64,000 nt of DNA from Poa pratensis. Its lineage: Eukaryota > Streptophyta > Magnoliopsida > Poales > Poaceae. Numbering within the stretch: the first letter of the stretch is position 1; every line of letters starts with the position of its first letter. Below the pieces are notes generated by a model, which searched no databases, was not told where the DNA came from, and worked only from the letters and a program-made list of their open reading frames with translations. The translations under genes and the position numbers were made by a program. Positions 12,421 to 24,054 of the stretch are shown piece after piece. The stretch spans positions 17,936,737-18,000,736 of the forward strand of contig CAMZMU010000111.1 of NCBI GenBank assembly GCA_947311845.1. Direction: 5' to 3'.

Positions 12421-14378
12421 TTGACCGTGTAAAAGTAGTGCCATTAGTTCAGTTTATACTCTACAAGTTTTCTTAAAGATGTTCACTTAATCATACACTA
12501 GAAAATGCTATTAAGACATTTGTTAGATCACACTCTTTACAGATTTTACCATAAATATATTCATATATTAAATCAGATGTATGCATTGTAAAAACACAAA
12601 ACAAATTGTTCCAAATACAGCTTAGTATCTTTCAATGAATCCACCACAACCAAAAATACCAACACATATTCTAATATTGTCATGTATGTGGTTACAACTA
12701 TGCGAACAAACAGAAAATTATAGTTCTAATAATATAACATGCTAAAAATAAGACTTAGAGAAGCATAAAAGTTCAGTATGAATTGTATTAATTTTTATTC
12801 ACAGCAGGATCTAATTTTCATTGGACCGCCCGTGTTACACACCCACGGAAGCGCTCGTATTGCCTGCTGCGGAGAACAAGTGAGCCTCGAACCGCAACTA
12901 GAATTAGATGGGGTTTATATTCTCTGCCATTGAGATGATGGAGTACGCCATCCCGTGGTAAGTCATCTTCAGGCCAAGAGAGAACTGTACCTTTTTCTTA
13001 TATAAAAAATACGAACGACTTACAATTAATGTCAATAAACTACTGTTAAGCTATTCTTGATGATAGCACACAATGCTTTTTCAATGCAAGTGCTGATACC
13101 TTTGCCATGTGCTTCCTCTCCCATTCGCTCTTAATTAGGAATGAAAAGTATTGAACAACACTAAGTTATTATATAACTAACAAAATATATTACCTTGAAA
13201 TCATGGGGGTAAAAACAAAGTTCGCAAGGACTTCCAGTGCATTTCCCTTTCAAGGCCGATTTGGTTTTTGAAGGGATATTATACAAGAATGATGCCAGGC
13301 CTGGCCAGATCATTGTGATTTCCTGTTTTTTCAAAAGGAATTGTGGGATCACAATTTACATCCACAAAGACTTGAACTCTGGTGATGGCGTTGTACATTC
13401 ATTCACCCAACCATGTGAGAAGAAATCACTTCATGTGATAATGTGCACTCCTCCATGACAAGGTTGTTACATCCACTCACCCAATCATGTGAGATAGACT
13501 CCCTTCATGTGATTCCATGCATTCTTCCAAGCATAGTACAAATTTTGTTTTCCAGGTTGATACTCTTAGTCTAGGGCTGAGATGTTAATATGATGCTACA
13601 TATGTGTATTCTAGTGAGTAGTACCACATACATATGTGGTGTAATAAACTTGGAGTATTCTCCATGGCTGAGCCGTTGCTCTTCTTAGCCGTTTCTACAG
13701 TTCAATGCAATTCATTTATGAAATGCTTCACCAAAACTAAATACCACACATATGCAGTTGTATATGCTAATTATGCAATATATCACTTACTTATCACAGT
13801 CATCTGAACGTATACCGACACATGCTACAAGCCTAGAACAGTGACTGCAACAGCTATCTTCCCCTCGGCCTGCTGGTTCCGCTTCACAATAATAGTAGAT
13901 GTGTGTTTTCCTCGAGAAACGACACGACGATAGGATCCAAAGCCAACAATCAATTAATCAGGAGTATTATACAATGTCATTTCAACAAACTAATAAGGTA
14001 TACAACAAATAACCATCAACCTTAATGTACACCAGGATGATAAACATAAGTGTAGAAACATTTGAAGAAAACAAAAGCTGTGACCTTTCATTTATTTTTT
14101 CAATAAATGCGATGCCACCAGTTGCGTAACAAGAACTTTAGTTTGGTTATCGTTCTTCTCTTGGCTTTTCAGTAGTCACCTTATGACCATGTCCATCCAT
14201 CCTGTTGTTCATGCCATTGTTGTGTTGCACTGTATCTGAAGGCAAGACATGTTTAAATAATTAAAATATTGGCATGCCAAAATGCTACATAGTGGACCGA
14301 AAAAATGGCTTCAAGTTAGTTCATTTTATCACATTTTGAAATGGATAATATGGTTACTAGCTACTGTAGCTGACACCT
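12420..14378. other. Intergenic DNA, no gene recognised
   Basis: No coding potential was seen apart from short open frames. It includes the small tandem repeat listed at 13391-13529. Confidence 0.4.
13391..13529. repeat. Imperfect tandem repeat, two copies of about 66 bp
   Basis: The copies are 13391-13455 and 13464-13529. Each contains CACCCAA(C/T)CATGTGAGA and a CTTCATGTGAT block and ends in TTCCA or CTCCA. Confidence 0.75.
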
Positions 14379-14379
14379 A

Positions 14380-14445
14380 CTCCCTAAGTTTAATAATTAT
14401 TGTCATAGTTTTTTTTTCAAAACAATAATTATGAAACGGAGGTAG
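14380..14445. mobile_element. Short Stowaway-like MITE
   Basis: Inverted ends CTCCCTAAGTTTAATAATTA and (reverse) CTACCTCCGTTTCATAATTA flank a T-rich centre. TA dinucleotides flank it at 14378-14379 and 14446-14447. Its 66 bp length and TA target fit the Stowaway (Tc1/Mariner-derived) group. Confidence 0.6.
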
Positions 14446-14460
14446 TAGTAAACAAAAATA

Positions 14461-14542
14461 CTCCCTCCGTCCCATAATATAAGATGCTATTACAACCAAA
14501 ACTATAGGAGTATATGGGTTGTAATAACATAAACAGAGTGAG
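14461..14542. mobile_element. Stowaway MITE
   Basis: Starts CTCCCTCCGTCCCATAATAT, the common Triticeae Stowaway end. Its internal halves are complementary (GCTATTACAACC and GGTTGTAATAAC). TA target duplications lie at 14459-14460 and 14543-14544. The right end is diverged. Confidence 0.75.
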
Positions 14543-14639
14543 TACTAATTAATTCTGAAACATTCATACATCATTGCCTAGCAAAATCCCAAACTGCATG
14601 GTCTATACATTTTGGATAGACGAAGAAAAAAAGCTAGAT

Positions 14640-15150
14640 TCGGGTTTTTTTAGAGGAAAGGGAATATACACCCGATTTCATTAACGAAACCCAAAATTTT
14701 ATACATAGTTCAGACAAAACACAATCAACCACCAAACATAAAAAAGGAAAAGATAGAAATGAAAACCAACAGGGAAACACAAGGACAAGTACTCAAAACA
14801 GAGTAAAACTGCAACTATTCTCTCTCACAGATCTCTTTTTCTTGCACTTCCCACTCCCAACTTCATCTTTTTCGTTGCACCTATTGCTTGTCGACCTATC
14901 TTCAACTTCTATTGTTCCCTCTCTTTTTCACAGCGTCAATCTTGGGATCCATGTCGCCCAGCGTCAATCTTAGGCTTGATTCGGGGTTAAAATAATGATG
15001 ACTGCAGCTTTCATCACCCTGCTTGAAATTGGCACTAAAATAGGAAGAAAATGACATATGAAAAAAAGATACTGTGAGAGGACAAAAGGAAGAAACATAA
15101 GTAATTCTGAAAAGAGAACTCTTTGGAACGGGGAATCAGTACCTGATGGA
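14640..15150. other. Region downstream of the NLR gene
   Basis: AT-rich, with a T-run at 14645-14652 followed by an AAGGGAATATACACCCGATT stretch that resembles the reverse 3' end of a retroelement. No gene. It would hold the 3' UTR of the minus-strand NLR gene. Confidence 0.35.
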
Positions 15151-15156
15151 CAACAT

Positions 15157-18100
15157 TCATTTCATCCATACCAACATGGGACGATTGGGATGGGCATTGA
15201 TGCCTTTTTCCATGGCAGTCTTCAACGTAGGACGGATGGGTTCATCATAAGTACAACGGACACTTGTGCTTGTGAGGCAGGAGAGGTGCTCGATGCCAAA
15301 ATCAAAGTTACCATTTGTCAGCAAAAGGGTTTCCTCTGCGTCAAATTCAAGCTCAAGATTTTGTAGCTTTGGCATGGACCCAACTTCAAAATTCAGCCCC
15401 AGTGCGCACTCTTCTCCACCTATTTTGAAATGACTCAAGGAAGCGAATCCATGACTTGGGCTGATTTTAAGCCGTTCATCTTTCGATCCAGCCGTCAGTG
15501 CTGTGAGGCAGAGATGGCGCAGATCAGGTAGGCCTCCCAGGATCACCACATCTTCCTGTCCAACATCCCACATACGGATGAGTAATTTCTGGAGGTTGAC
15601 AAGTGAGCCAACCCATCTTGGTACTCTTGATACTATATCCACTTTGATGACAAGTTCCCGAAGACTATGTGGAGCAGGGTACCATGATTCTTCGAAGATC
15701 TCATCTGCCCCCTCGTTGATAGTAATGTGTAGAACATGAAGGTTTGTTTTACCCAGCTTACATATCGCAGAGACCATCTCTTCCTGATTCTCCTTCCAGT
15801 TATCACCAGCATAATAATTGATAAAACTTATGCTCAGCTTCTTCAGGTTTGATAGTTGACCGACTTGCCGAACAAAGTTAGTTGACTGACTGTTGACATT
15901 AATACCTTCCAACACCTGCAATGCTTTGATGCCTCCAATTTCATCTGGCAATATAGTTTCATCACTAACAGCTAGATAAACCAATCGAGTAAGCCGATTA
16001 ATGGCTGATGGAATTACAATGGTTGCATTGTTTCCACATATATCAAGTGACTCTAAGTACCGTAACTCTGCTATTTGTTCGGAAGCTTTGTAATTTTTGT
16101 ATAATTGAGCCTCAGAAACTTAAGGTGGAACAGATTGCCTATATCTGCAAGATGATGATCTTCTAATTCACTAGAACCTTCAAAATCCAAAATACGCAAG
16201 TGTCCCAAGTCCAAGAGAGATGGCACTTTCACACAGGACCCAAAAACAGTAAGTGAGCGGGCATTACATAAAACAAGATCTGCTGGAATATCACTTCCCT
16301 CCTGTAGAGACAACCGACGGACCTTTTTCTGTGGTTCAGGATTCACACTAGGTAAACCTAAAGTAACAAAATTAATTTCCTTGGATATAGATATGACGAA
16401 ATCAAGAACTATACCATTTACTCGACAGGTATCCACCTCACCAAACTCATCAATGTCCCCTGGTTGGATCAGGTTCCTGTTGATGAGCTCATTAAAACAC
16501 CTCTCTCCGGATTCATACAGAGTATATCCGTGTTCTTCACGAATGAATCCCTCGGCAATCCATCTCGTTACCAAATGCACCTTCTTGATAGCATGATTTT
16601 CTGGGAATATACTCAAATATAATAGGCAAGATTTTAGGCAAGGAGTAAGATCAAAGTAGCTAAGCAACAATATCCTCATGATTCTTTCAACGGCAGGATT
16701 GCTTCCAAGTCCATGCCTGATAGAACTGTACGCTTGCTCCCACTGATCTTCATGTGTGTTAGCAGTCAGCAAATCAGATATAGAAATAATTGCCAAGGGC
16801 AAACCACCACACTTTTGCAAGATCATATCAGATACTCTTTTGAGGTGTGATGGGCATTGCTCATCAGAATGAAACACTGTCTTCAGTAACAACCTTTCTG
16901 AATCCACAACACTGAGAGGGCTTAGCTTATAAACACGGCCCCCATATGAAGCAGAGCATGATTTGGCTACTTCATGTATACGTGTTGTTGTTATTATTCT
17001 ACCACCATAACTGCTGTTGGGGAAAGCATATTTAATAATATCCCATGTTTGAACATCCCACACATCATCTACTATGATCAAGTACCTGGTGCACGATTAA
17101 GGAATGTTAAAAGTATGTTATAGCATCCTAAAACTGTACACAACAAAATAAATAAAGGGAACACCTATACTAAATTTCTACAACCTAAAAACGTAAGCAA
17201 TGTTTGCAGGAAAGCTGGGATCATGTTAAATTTTATCTCCAAGATCATTTTCCACTACAGAAAATATCAGGTAGTCTTTGCACCTTTTTCAGAAGTACTT
17301 TGGCATCAACAAAACAATTAAGGGGCAAATAATGGCTATCTCTTGTTTATTAACTATAGATTCTCAGCTGCACTAATCTCTAACCTCTTAATTTCCCTCA
17401 CTGTAATAAATTAAACAATATGTGTACAACGTTAATAGAAACACTGACACAAAAACTGCGGAAATAGGGGCAGTTTATTGTAGTTCGGCAAGAAAAGTGT
17501 CTTGAAGGGGGGTATTAGCTGATCGAAAAGATCGCCCATTTATACATAATATTAACACAGGCATAATAGGAACTATCTGAAAATATGCAAGTGTAGATGG
17601 AGGCAAACCAAAACGCTAAACCGAAGCATCTTTCTTAATGTATGTCGACTTAACCTAGCAACTGTATACCCGGAACTGCCATCGCCAGAATATACGAAGC
17701 CAGATAATATTCGATAACATAAGCTATACTAGCTGATACATAGTAAATTTGTAATTTAAATAAAGCATGGTAAATGTTCTGCAGAAGTACTACATAGTAG
17801 TTAAAAACTTGAAACTGTATATTTTCTTTTACCGGCATACCTTTTGTCCCCAAGGAAGCTAGAGATGCTGTTGATGAGCAGTTGAACATCACCACCCGGT
17901 ATGGTTTGATCATCACACCCCAATTGGCCAAGGATATCCCTCAAGATCGTCACCAAATCAGGCTTTCGGAAGACAGATACAAAAGCCCGACAGTCGAACT
18001 GCTCTCCCAACGTGTGGTACACATGGCGAGCGAGAGCTGTCTTGCCCAACCCCCCACACCCGACGATGGAGACGACCTTCAGTTGCTGCACTGATATGTC

Positions 18101-18565
18101 CAACATTTTCACGAGTTCAGCGGACGGCCCATCGATGCCCACGAGCTCAGGCATCTCCTTGTAGTCCCGAGGATCCTCCGCCCCGGTGCTATGCTCAGAG
18201 ATGTTACTAGCACTGATCTCTTCGCCGATCCGACGATGAGCCGTCGTCTCCCTCGACCAGATCTTGATCTTCTCGGCCAATCCATCTGGCTTGCTCCCGG
18301 ATCCGTTGTCGGCGGAGAGCATGGAGTCGTCGAGGCCGTCGTCGACGTCGTAGGAGAACTCCCGCACCTCCTTCAGCCAGCGCCTGCCTTGCTCTCCGGG
18401 ATCCTCCACCTCGGACATGTTCTTGAGGAGCGCGTGCAGCTTCTCCAGCTCGACCCTGAGGAACTGGACATCACCGTTGGAATCCTCGGCAAGCAGAGCA
18501 GCCAGCTTACCGAGGACGGACTCCATGGCCCCCGTGGCCGAGCTCACTGGTGCTCCGGGCTCCAT
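15157..18565 (-). CDS. CC-NB-LRR (NLR) disease resistance protein, frameshifted in the LRR
   Basis: Intracellular immune receptor of the CC-NB-ARC-LRR class. Exon 1 is 18565-17841 and exon 2 is 17085-15157, with GT at 17840-17839 and AG at 17087-17086; the split codon restores RYLIIVDDVW. Visible in order: Rx-type coiled coil (from residue 14; SYDVDDGLDDS near 71), P-loop VGCGGLGKT (about 168-176), kinase-2 at the start of exon 2, RNBS-B (GGRIITTTR), GLPL (CGGLPLA), RNBS-D (CLLYLSIFPE), then LRRs to the stop. The usual MHD position reads VNGIVLDF, so His and Asp are replaced by Asn and Gly. A one-base loss at about 16085 (after KLP) shifts the frame inside the first LRRs; the frame beyond is intact to 15157. 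Full length would be about 884 residues, normal for the family. It may be a recent pseudogene or an assembly error. Confidence 0.9.
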
Positions 18566-18575
18566 CAGCGATGGC

Positions 18576-18660
18576 CTAATTTGTACAATAAATTTACAGG
18601 AGATGTTAACTGGACTGCACCTAAACTGGAGCAGAAATGCAGCAAGGAGCTATTGATTAC
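18576..18660 (-). other. Probable 5' UTR intron of the NLR gene
   Basis: On the minus strand a donor GTAATC follows CAGAG at 18660 and an acceptor TTAG ends at 18576, ten bases before the NLR start codon. It is a short (85 bp) leader intron. This is inferred from splice sites only, with no transcript evidence. Confidence 0.45.
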
Positions 18661-19426
18661 CTCTGATTCTTCAGACGAATTGAAGTACAGTGAGGATGAT
18701 TCTTCCGATTAATCCAAAGATGGTATGGGTATCGCTGGCTCCGGCGTTCGCCCAAACAATTTCACCCAAATTTAACAAACTGGTAGGAGGAGGTGACGGA
18801 TGGGCGGACTAAGCTCCGGCTATTAAATGCCTTGGTTTACTAAAGAGGAACCAATCAAACAGGTCTACGAACAGCACAACGTGGCGGCATCTTTTCAAAA
18901 TATGGATTTGCGTGGACAGATCTTCCAGCCACGCGTCCATTACTACGCTGTTCACGCAACTCTCGGTCACCTATCAGCCGGCACTTCAGCAACGCTCGTT
19001 CAGGTTCGCTATGTCCTGAACACTCTTCACTCTTCAGCGACCGACAAGCCTAGGGGCTTACTTCGTCTTCGTCTCTTTAACATCAGACACGTGGATTACT
19101 TCATAAATATTTTCCACTCCTCAACCAATCTCATGAACACGTCTGTTCATTGAGATTCTAGAGCTTACACGTACTCTACCGAGATTCAGTAATTTTCTAT
19201 TTAAAAATATATTTATAGGTTTCAAAAAAATTGTGAATGTTGTTGGGTTATACTCTCAGCTTGTGAGGTTCAAACAAGTATCCCAGGACATTGAGTTTTT
19301 CTAAGGCATACTCTCAGCTTGTGAGGTCCAACCGGACTAAGAAAGGTTCCAAGACGGATTCTGCTAGAATTCCAAATGCTATGCGCCTTGATGTTCAAGA
19401 CATGACATTTTAAATGGATTAGCTTA
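18661..19426. other. Upstream region of the NLR gene
   Basis: No gene. It probably holds the NLR leader and promoter on the minus strand. A short direct repeat (ATACTCTCAGCTTGTGAGGT) occurs at about 19250 and 19308. Confidence 0.4.
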
Positions 19427-21066
19427 GGATGACTCCAACGGGGCGACGCAAACGGACGCGCGTTTGGTCCGCGTTTGGTCCGTTTGCGTCGCCAAAAAGA
19501 CCGGCCCAGTCCGGCCCTGTCCGCCCTTGGTGCCAGTGCCCCCAACGGGGCGACGCATCAAGTCCGCCCTGTAGTATTTTTTGCAACTAAGCAGATCCTA
19601 TATGGGCCTTTTTCATTGATAGTTAGGGGAGATAGGCCACAAACGGCCTGTTTACATAATATTTTCAAAATAAAAATATTAGCCTAAATTTTTTGCCCTT
19701 CGCGGGCTTCTACTTCTTCTTCTTGTCCTCCTCATCATCATCATCGAGGATGATGTACGGCGGCTCCTGCCACAGGTGCGCCGGCGGCCCTCCTCGCTGC
19801 GGGACGGCGGCCGGCGGCTCCTGCGCCTCCTGTGCGACCTCCTAGTCGTGGCCGTTGAAGACCCACCGCTGCGGGATCATCCCCTGCGGCAGCGGAGGCG
19901 GCAGTTTCACCTCCATGTCCTCGTACCACTGCTCCTGGGGCTCGAGGACAGCCGCCTGCTGCACCTCCGCCGCCGCCTGCTGCTCTTCGGCGACTTGGGC
20001 GAGGACCAGCGCCCAACGCCGCTCCTCGTCCTCCGCCATTGTCCTGAGGGAGTCCAGCCTGATGGCCTCCAACTGCTCCTCCTCCGTGAGCTCCGGCTCC
20101 GTCTTCACGGGCGCAGGGGGCGGTGGCGGAGACCCGATCCGCATCTGGCGGCGCGGCACCGGCGCCGCGTCGCGGCGCAGTGTGTGCGGTGGCGGAGACC
20201 ACCGCCCAGATGGCGGCGTCGGCGCCCTCGTGTACAGCGCCTGCCGCCGCAGGTTGTGCTCGTCGCGGAACCACTCCGTCCAGTTGCGGGACGTGGCCGC
20301 GAACGCGGGGTCGTTCCGGAGTTCGCGGGGGAGGCGGCGGCGGCGGCGGCGCTCGATCTCCTCTTCCCGTGCCCGGTCGCTCATCGGTATCGGGGGCACC
20401 GGGATGCGCTGCGGGTTCAGATGCCAATGCTCTGGGAGCTTGGCATCTGGCCACGGCAACGGGACTGCGTGGTCCCAGTACCACTGGCAGTCCTCCTTGC
20501 GCACGTAGACGCGGTCGCGCACCGCCGCGCCCGGCGGCGCGAGCTGGAACACGGCGGGGAAGGGCGCACGCTCAGGGGATGGCGTCGGGTGTGGGCGTGC
20601 GCATGCGGCGACGGCGGCGGCCTGATGACGATGAGGCCTCGTGGTCGTTCTTGGTCTTGCCCACCACCCGGCGCGGCATCGCGGCGAGCTGGGCGGCGGG
20701 AGGGCTAGGGTTTGGGAGGGGTTTGGTCGCCGGAGAGGGAGCGGTGGTGGAGTGAAGTGAGTGGGTGGGGGTAGGTGGGGGCTGCCCGTCCCTATCCCCT
20801 GCCATTAAAATGGACTGGGCCAGGGCCAGGGGAGGCTGACCGGCGCGGGGTCGCTGCCAATTGGGGACGGGGCGAACACGAGGCGTCACCGCGCGGACGC
20901 GTTTTTGATCCGCCGCGCGTCCGCCCCGACGCATCCCTGGCCCAAATTCGGCGGATCAAAATGCGACGCGCGGTCCGTTTGCGTCGCCCGTTGGGCCGTC
21001 TTTTTGGCCCTCGCGGACAGGAACGGACCGACGCGGACTCGATGCGTCGCCCCGTTGGAGTCATCC
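19427..21066. mobile_element. Harbinger-type DNA transposon, GC-rich, 1640 bp
   Basis: The ends are perfect inverted repeats of about 24 bp: GGATGACTCCAACGGGGCGA at 19427, and its reverse complement ending at 21066. Both sides are flanked by TTA (19424-19426 and 21067-21069), the 3 bp target typical of PIF/Harbinger elements. Subterminal GCGTCGC- and GTCCGTTTGCGTC-type motifs recur near both ends. No transposase was recognised, only one proline and arginine-rich ORF, so it is probably non-autonomous. Confidence 0.82.
19842..20679 (-). pseudogene. Transposon-borne ORF of unknown function, frameshifted
   Basis: The frame starts at an ATG at 20679 (MPRRVVGKTKNDHEASSSSG, then arginine-rich) and runs into a stop at about 20572. 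A second frame continues from about 20580 to 19842. A single frameshift near 20575-20600 joins them into roughly 278 codons. The middle has a W-rich stretch (CQWYWDHAVPLPWPDAKLP) and an acidic and glutamine-rich coiled-coil-like part (EEEQLEAIRLDSLRTMAEDE). I recognise no enzyme motif, and no DDE triad is visible. It lies wholly inside the Harbinger-type element, so it is an element protein or a captured fragment rather than a host gene. The GC-rich composition makes all other frames open as well, so those shadows were left out. Confidence 0.5.
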
Positions 21067-21710
21067 TTAGAACTATATCTTCTTGTTGGTAACGGTTCTC
21101 CTTGGAACTCTATGTATGGCCGCTTGGAAGCCTTGGGTCTACGCTTACGATCAATCTCAACTTTCTAACCTATACTATAATGAATTATACCGGCACGTAG
21201 GGTTACTCCACCGGCGGGGAGCCCGACGATGGATAAATCGTGTATACAATCCTGCACTAGGATCACCGGCTCACCGCTGCCTTACAAACCCCGTCTCTCT
21301 CCTCTCCGTGAGTCACCGTACATGCTCCGGCCGTGACTCTGCCACGAAAGATGTACTCAGTGATGTATACTATAAGCATGCAAAATCACAATGCAAAATT
21401 CTTTGTATAATGGCCTAATGGGCTACACAAAAATGACAAAATTAAAAGATTTGAAAGTATACATTGTTCATTATACTCATTCAGATACATACAGTTTTTT
21501 TAATGTTTGTGTAGCTCAGAATGTGAAGTATTTCATTCCGAGACACTGAGATTTTGCACGTTATAGGATGCCTTATATTGAGAACATGTAGGACTTTTTC
21601 ATATTTGTAAAATCATTTAAATGTAGTTTTTGAATTTTCTAGATAGAAGACGACGACACTTTGGGTAGTTCAAATTTTCCTGAAGTAGGTATATTCTGAA
21701 TGCAGATTCG

Positions 21711-22060
21711 TGGCACCCGATCACTAGTGTGCTCGGGTGGAATTATTTTTTAAAAATTGAATTTTGAGTTTATACATGCACGTGTTTTCTATGTATATGC
21801 CAATTTTCGGTGAAAAAAATTATATTCCAAGTTATATGAAAATAACAAAATTACGGACACAATAAATGGAAAATAGTAGGTTGTATTTGTCCGAAATTTC
21901 TCTATCTTGTGTAGCTTAAAATACAAAGTTGTTTTGTACGAAACTTCTGGAGTATGTTAATGATGTGTATTTATTTGTATACCAAGTTTCAGATTTTCTG
22001 AGACCTAGAAGTGAGTTTCTCAAAATAAAAAAAGGGCTGTAGTGTGCTCGGTGTCACAGA
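21711..22060. mobile_element. Candidate MITE with imperfect ends
   Basis: GTGGCACCCGATCAC at the left matches the reverse of TAGTGTGCTCGGTGTCAC at the right with a few mismatches. The interior is AT-rich. No clear target duplication was seen, so this is tentative. Confidence 0.35.
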
Positions 22061-22267
22061 CACTTATATTCTATCCTATTTTAATGATATTAAAATAAAT
22101 CTTACTCCGACTTTAGACCCGTCACTCGATTTTTTGGCAATTACACTTTGAGGTGGTCTTTTTGTCACTTTGCACAGGTGGTTCTTTTTGCCAAAAATTC
22201 TCGTCTCTCAAGTGTGTCCTATAAAATGGTGAATTGAGGGTGTAGTCGCTGGTATGCCGTGAGTGCG

Positions 22268-22660
22268 GTGATTTGGAGCACAAGCTTTATGGAGCTCTTT
22301 TTTTATGAAAAACTAAAAAACGATATTTTTAAGTTTCGAAAGAATGTGAAAAATTCTAGATGTAGACAATGATTTTTCTGCCAGTGTGCAAAAACTTAAT
22401 GCGTAATATTCTGTATTTTGGGCCATGTAAAATGATAAATTTCTGGATCTGAGATGTGAACGTTGCATAATTCGAAAATTTTCAAATTTGTCATTTTTGT
22501 GCAGACCGGTATACAAACTATTTCGGGTTGAAAATTTACATACCGTAAAATACATCATTACCAAAATCTAAACTATTTTCAGAATTTATGAAACTTTAAA
22601 ATGTCGATTAAAAAAATTAAAAAAACGGGCACTATGGAGCCCGTGCTCAAAAGGCGCGCT
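22268..22660. mobile_element. Candidate MITE with imperfect ends
   Basis: TTGGAGCACAAGCTTTATGG at the left resembles the reverse complement of the right end, TTTGAGCACGGGCTCCATAG. The interior is AT-rich with A/T runs. It sits about 170 bp upstream of the L29 start codon. The target duplication is not clear. Confidence 0.4.
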
Positions 22661-22828
22661 GGTCTGCCCACATATCTATCGCTCCCGACGTGACCCTAGC
22701 CCTGGGATCACGCACTGAGATTCGTACACCAAGCCCACCAAGACAACCAGATAAACCCCACATCATCCCTTATCCTCGAGCCCAAACTGCCGGAGCCTCG
22801 CCGTCTCACAGAGAGCGCAAACACAGAG

Positions 22829-24054
22829 ATGGCGACGATGTCCCTCGCCGCAGCCTCACCCCTCACCTCCACTCCCCGCGGCCTCGCCGTCTCCACGCCC
22901 CGCGCCTCATTCCTTGGCCTCCGCACTTCGGCGGCGCGGTTCCCGGGACTGGCTGCGGCGCCCCGGCCGTCGGGGAGGGGCGAGGCGGCGGTGGTGAGGA
23001 TGGCGAAGAGGGAGCAGGAGCTGGAGGAGATACGGGCCATGGAGACGGAGAAGATCGAGGAGGAGGTGGTGGACCTCAAGGGGGAGCTCTTCCTGCTCCG
23101 CCTCAAGCGCTCCGCGCGCCAGGAGTTCAAGTCCAGCGAGTTCGGCCGCATGCGCAAGAGGGTATCGCCTCTTACTCCCGTCCCTGGGCTATTGTTGCTC
23201 GAGCATTCGCTATTCGTTGTGTTGATGTCACCTGCGTGTGGCATTGCTGTCTCGTTTGAGAAGCTAGCATACGGTCTGCTCCTTTGCCACTCCTTTGCCA
23301 TTTGGGTGCGGGCGCGGCGATTGGAATAGTCATAACTCATACGGTCTGCTCGCTCCATACGTTCAGCTTAGAAACTTTTTAATGGAATTCTGCTCTACGC
23401 GAGAATGCTCATGATTGAAATGATCGGCTGCTGACTGGAGTAGTGTCGGATGCTGCTTTACTGGGTTGTGCAGTCACTTGTCAATTTGCTAGCGGAATGT
23501 TGGTTCTCGTTTGCATTTGTATCATGGGATGCTGTCTGATAGTGCTGAACTGAACTTAGTCAATTACTGATAGTTTCTGTTGATGCCGGGACGCCCATCC
23601 TATAAGTGGATTTGGAGAACATGGCATTATGCCGCGGTAGTCCTTGACTGTTGAAGGCTTCTATTTCATTCGCACTATGTATAGGCTGAGTGTTGAAACC
23701 TTCGTCTCAGCATGAGAACCTAGAACAGACAGCAAAACAGCGAAGTAATTCATATTAGAACCTCAGATGAGATGAAGCGAGGCATGTATCAGTAGGCCTA
23801 TGCCATTCGGAAATGAATCTTCTGAGTTAATCTATTATTCTTTCACTTGCTTAATCGCAGCATGTCTCAAAAATGTTTGGTGACTTATGCTGTCATCTTT
23901 ACAACAGATTGCTCGTCTGCTGACTGTAAGAAGAGAAAGGGAAATTGAACAAGGAATCAACAAAAGACTGTCTAGGAAGATGGACAGGAAATGGAAGCTG
24001 GGCATTGTGGTGAGACCACCACCATCTATGAGGGAGAAGAAGGAGGAGGTGTAG
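22829..24054 (+). CDS. RPL29: 50S ribosomal protein L29, chloroplastic (uL29c)
   Basis: Nuclear gene for a protein of the large subunit of plastid ribosomes. In bacteria L29 lies near the peptide exit tunnel, and the plastid version is expected to do the same. Exon 1 is 22829-23161 (111 codons) and exon 2 is 23908-24054 (48 codons plus TAG). The intron has GT at 23162 and AG at 23906-23907, phase 0. The product is 159 residues. The first 55-60 residues are rich in Ser, Ala, Pro and Arg with almost no acids, as in a chloroplast transit peptide. Then comes the L29 core (EIRAMETEKIEEEVVDLKGE, then LFLLRLKRS), continuing in exon 2 (IARLLTVRREREIEQGINK) and ending in a basic, glutamate-rich tail. 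The ATG follows CACAGAG in a favourable context. The frame is intact, and this is the healthiest gene in the window. Confidence 0.92.

Larger units (their letters stand above)
21070..22690. other. AT-rich spacer with two candidate MITEs
   Basis: No gene. Two candidate small elements are listed separately (21711-22060 and 22268-22660). The end of this stretch is the promoter region of the L29 gene. Confidence 0.4.

Noticed and set aside
19776..20755. Several long plus-strand frames in the Harbinger-type element
   Set aside because: They overlap the minus-strand ORF in very GC-rich DNA where stop codons are rare; low-complexity translations.
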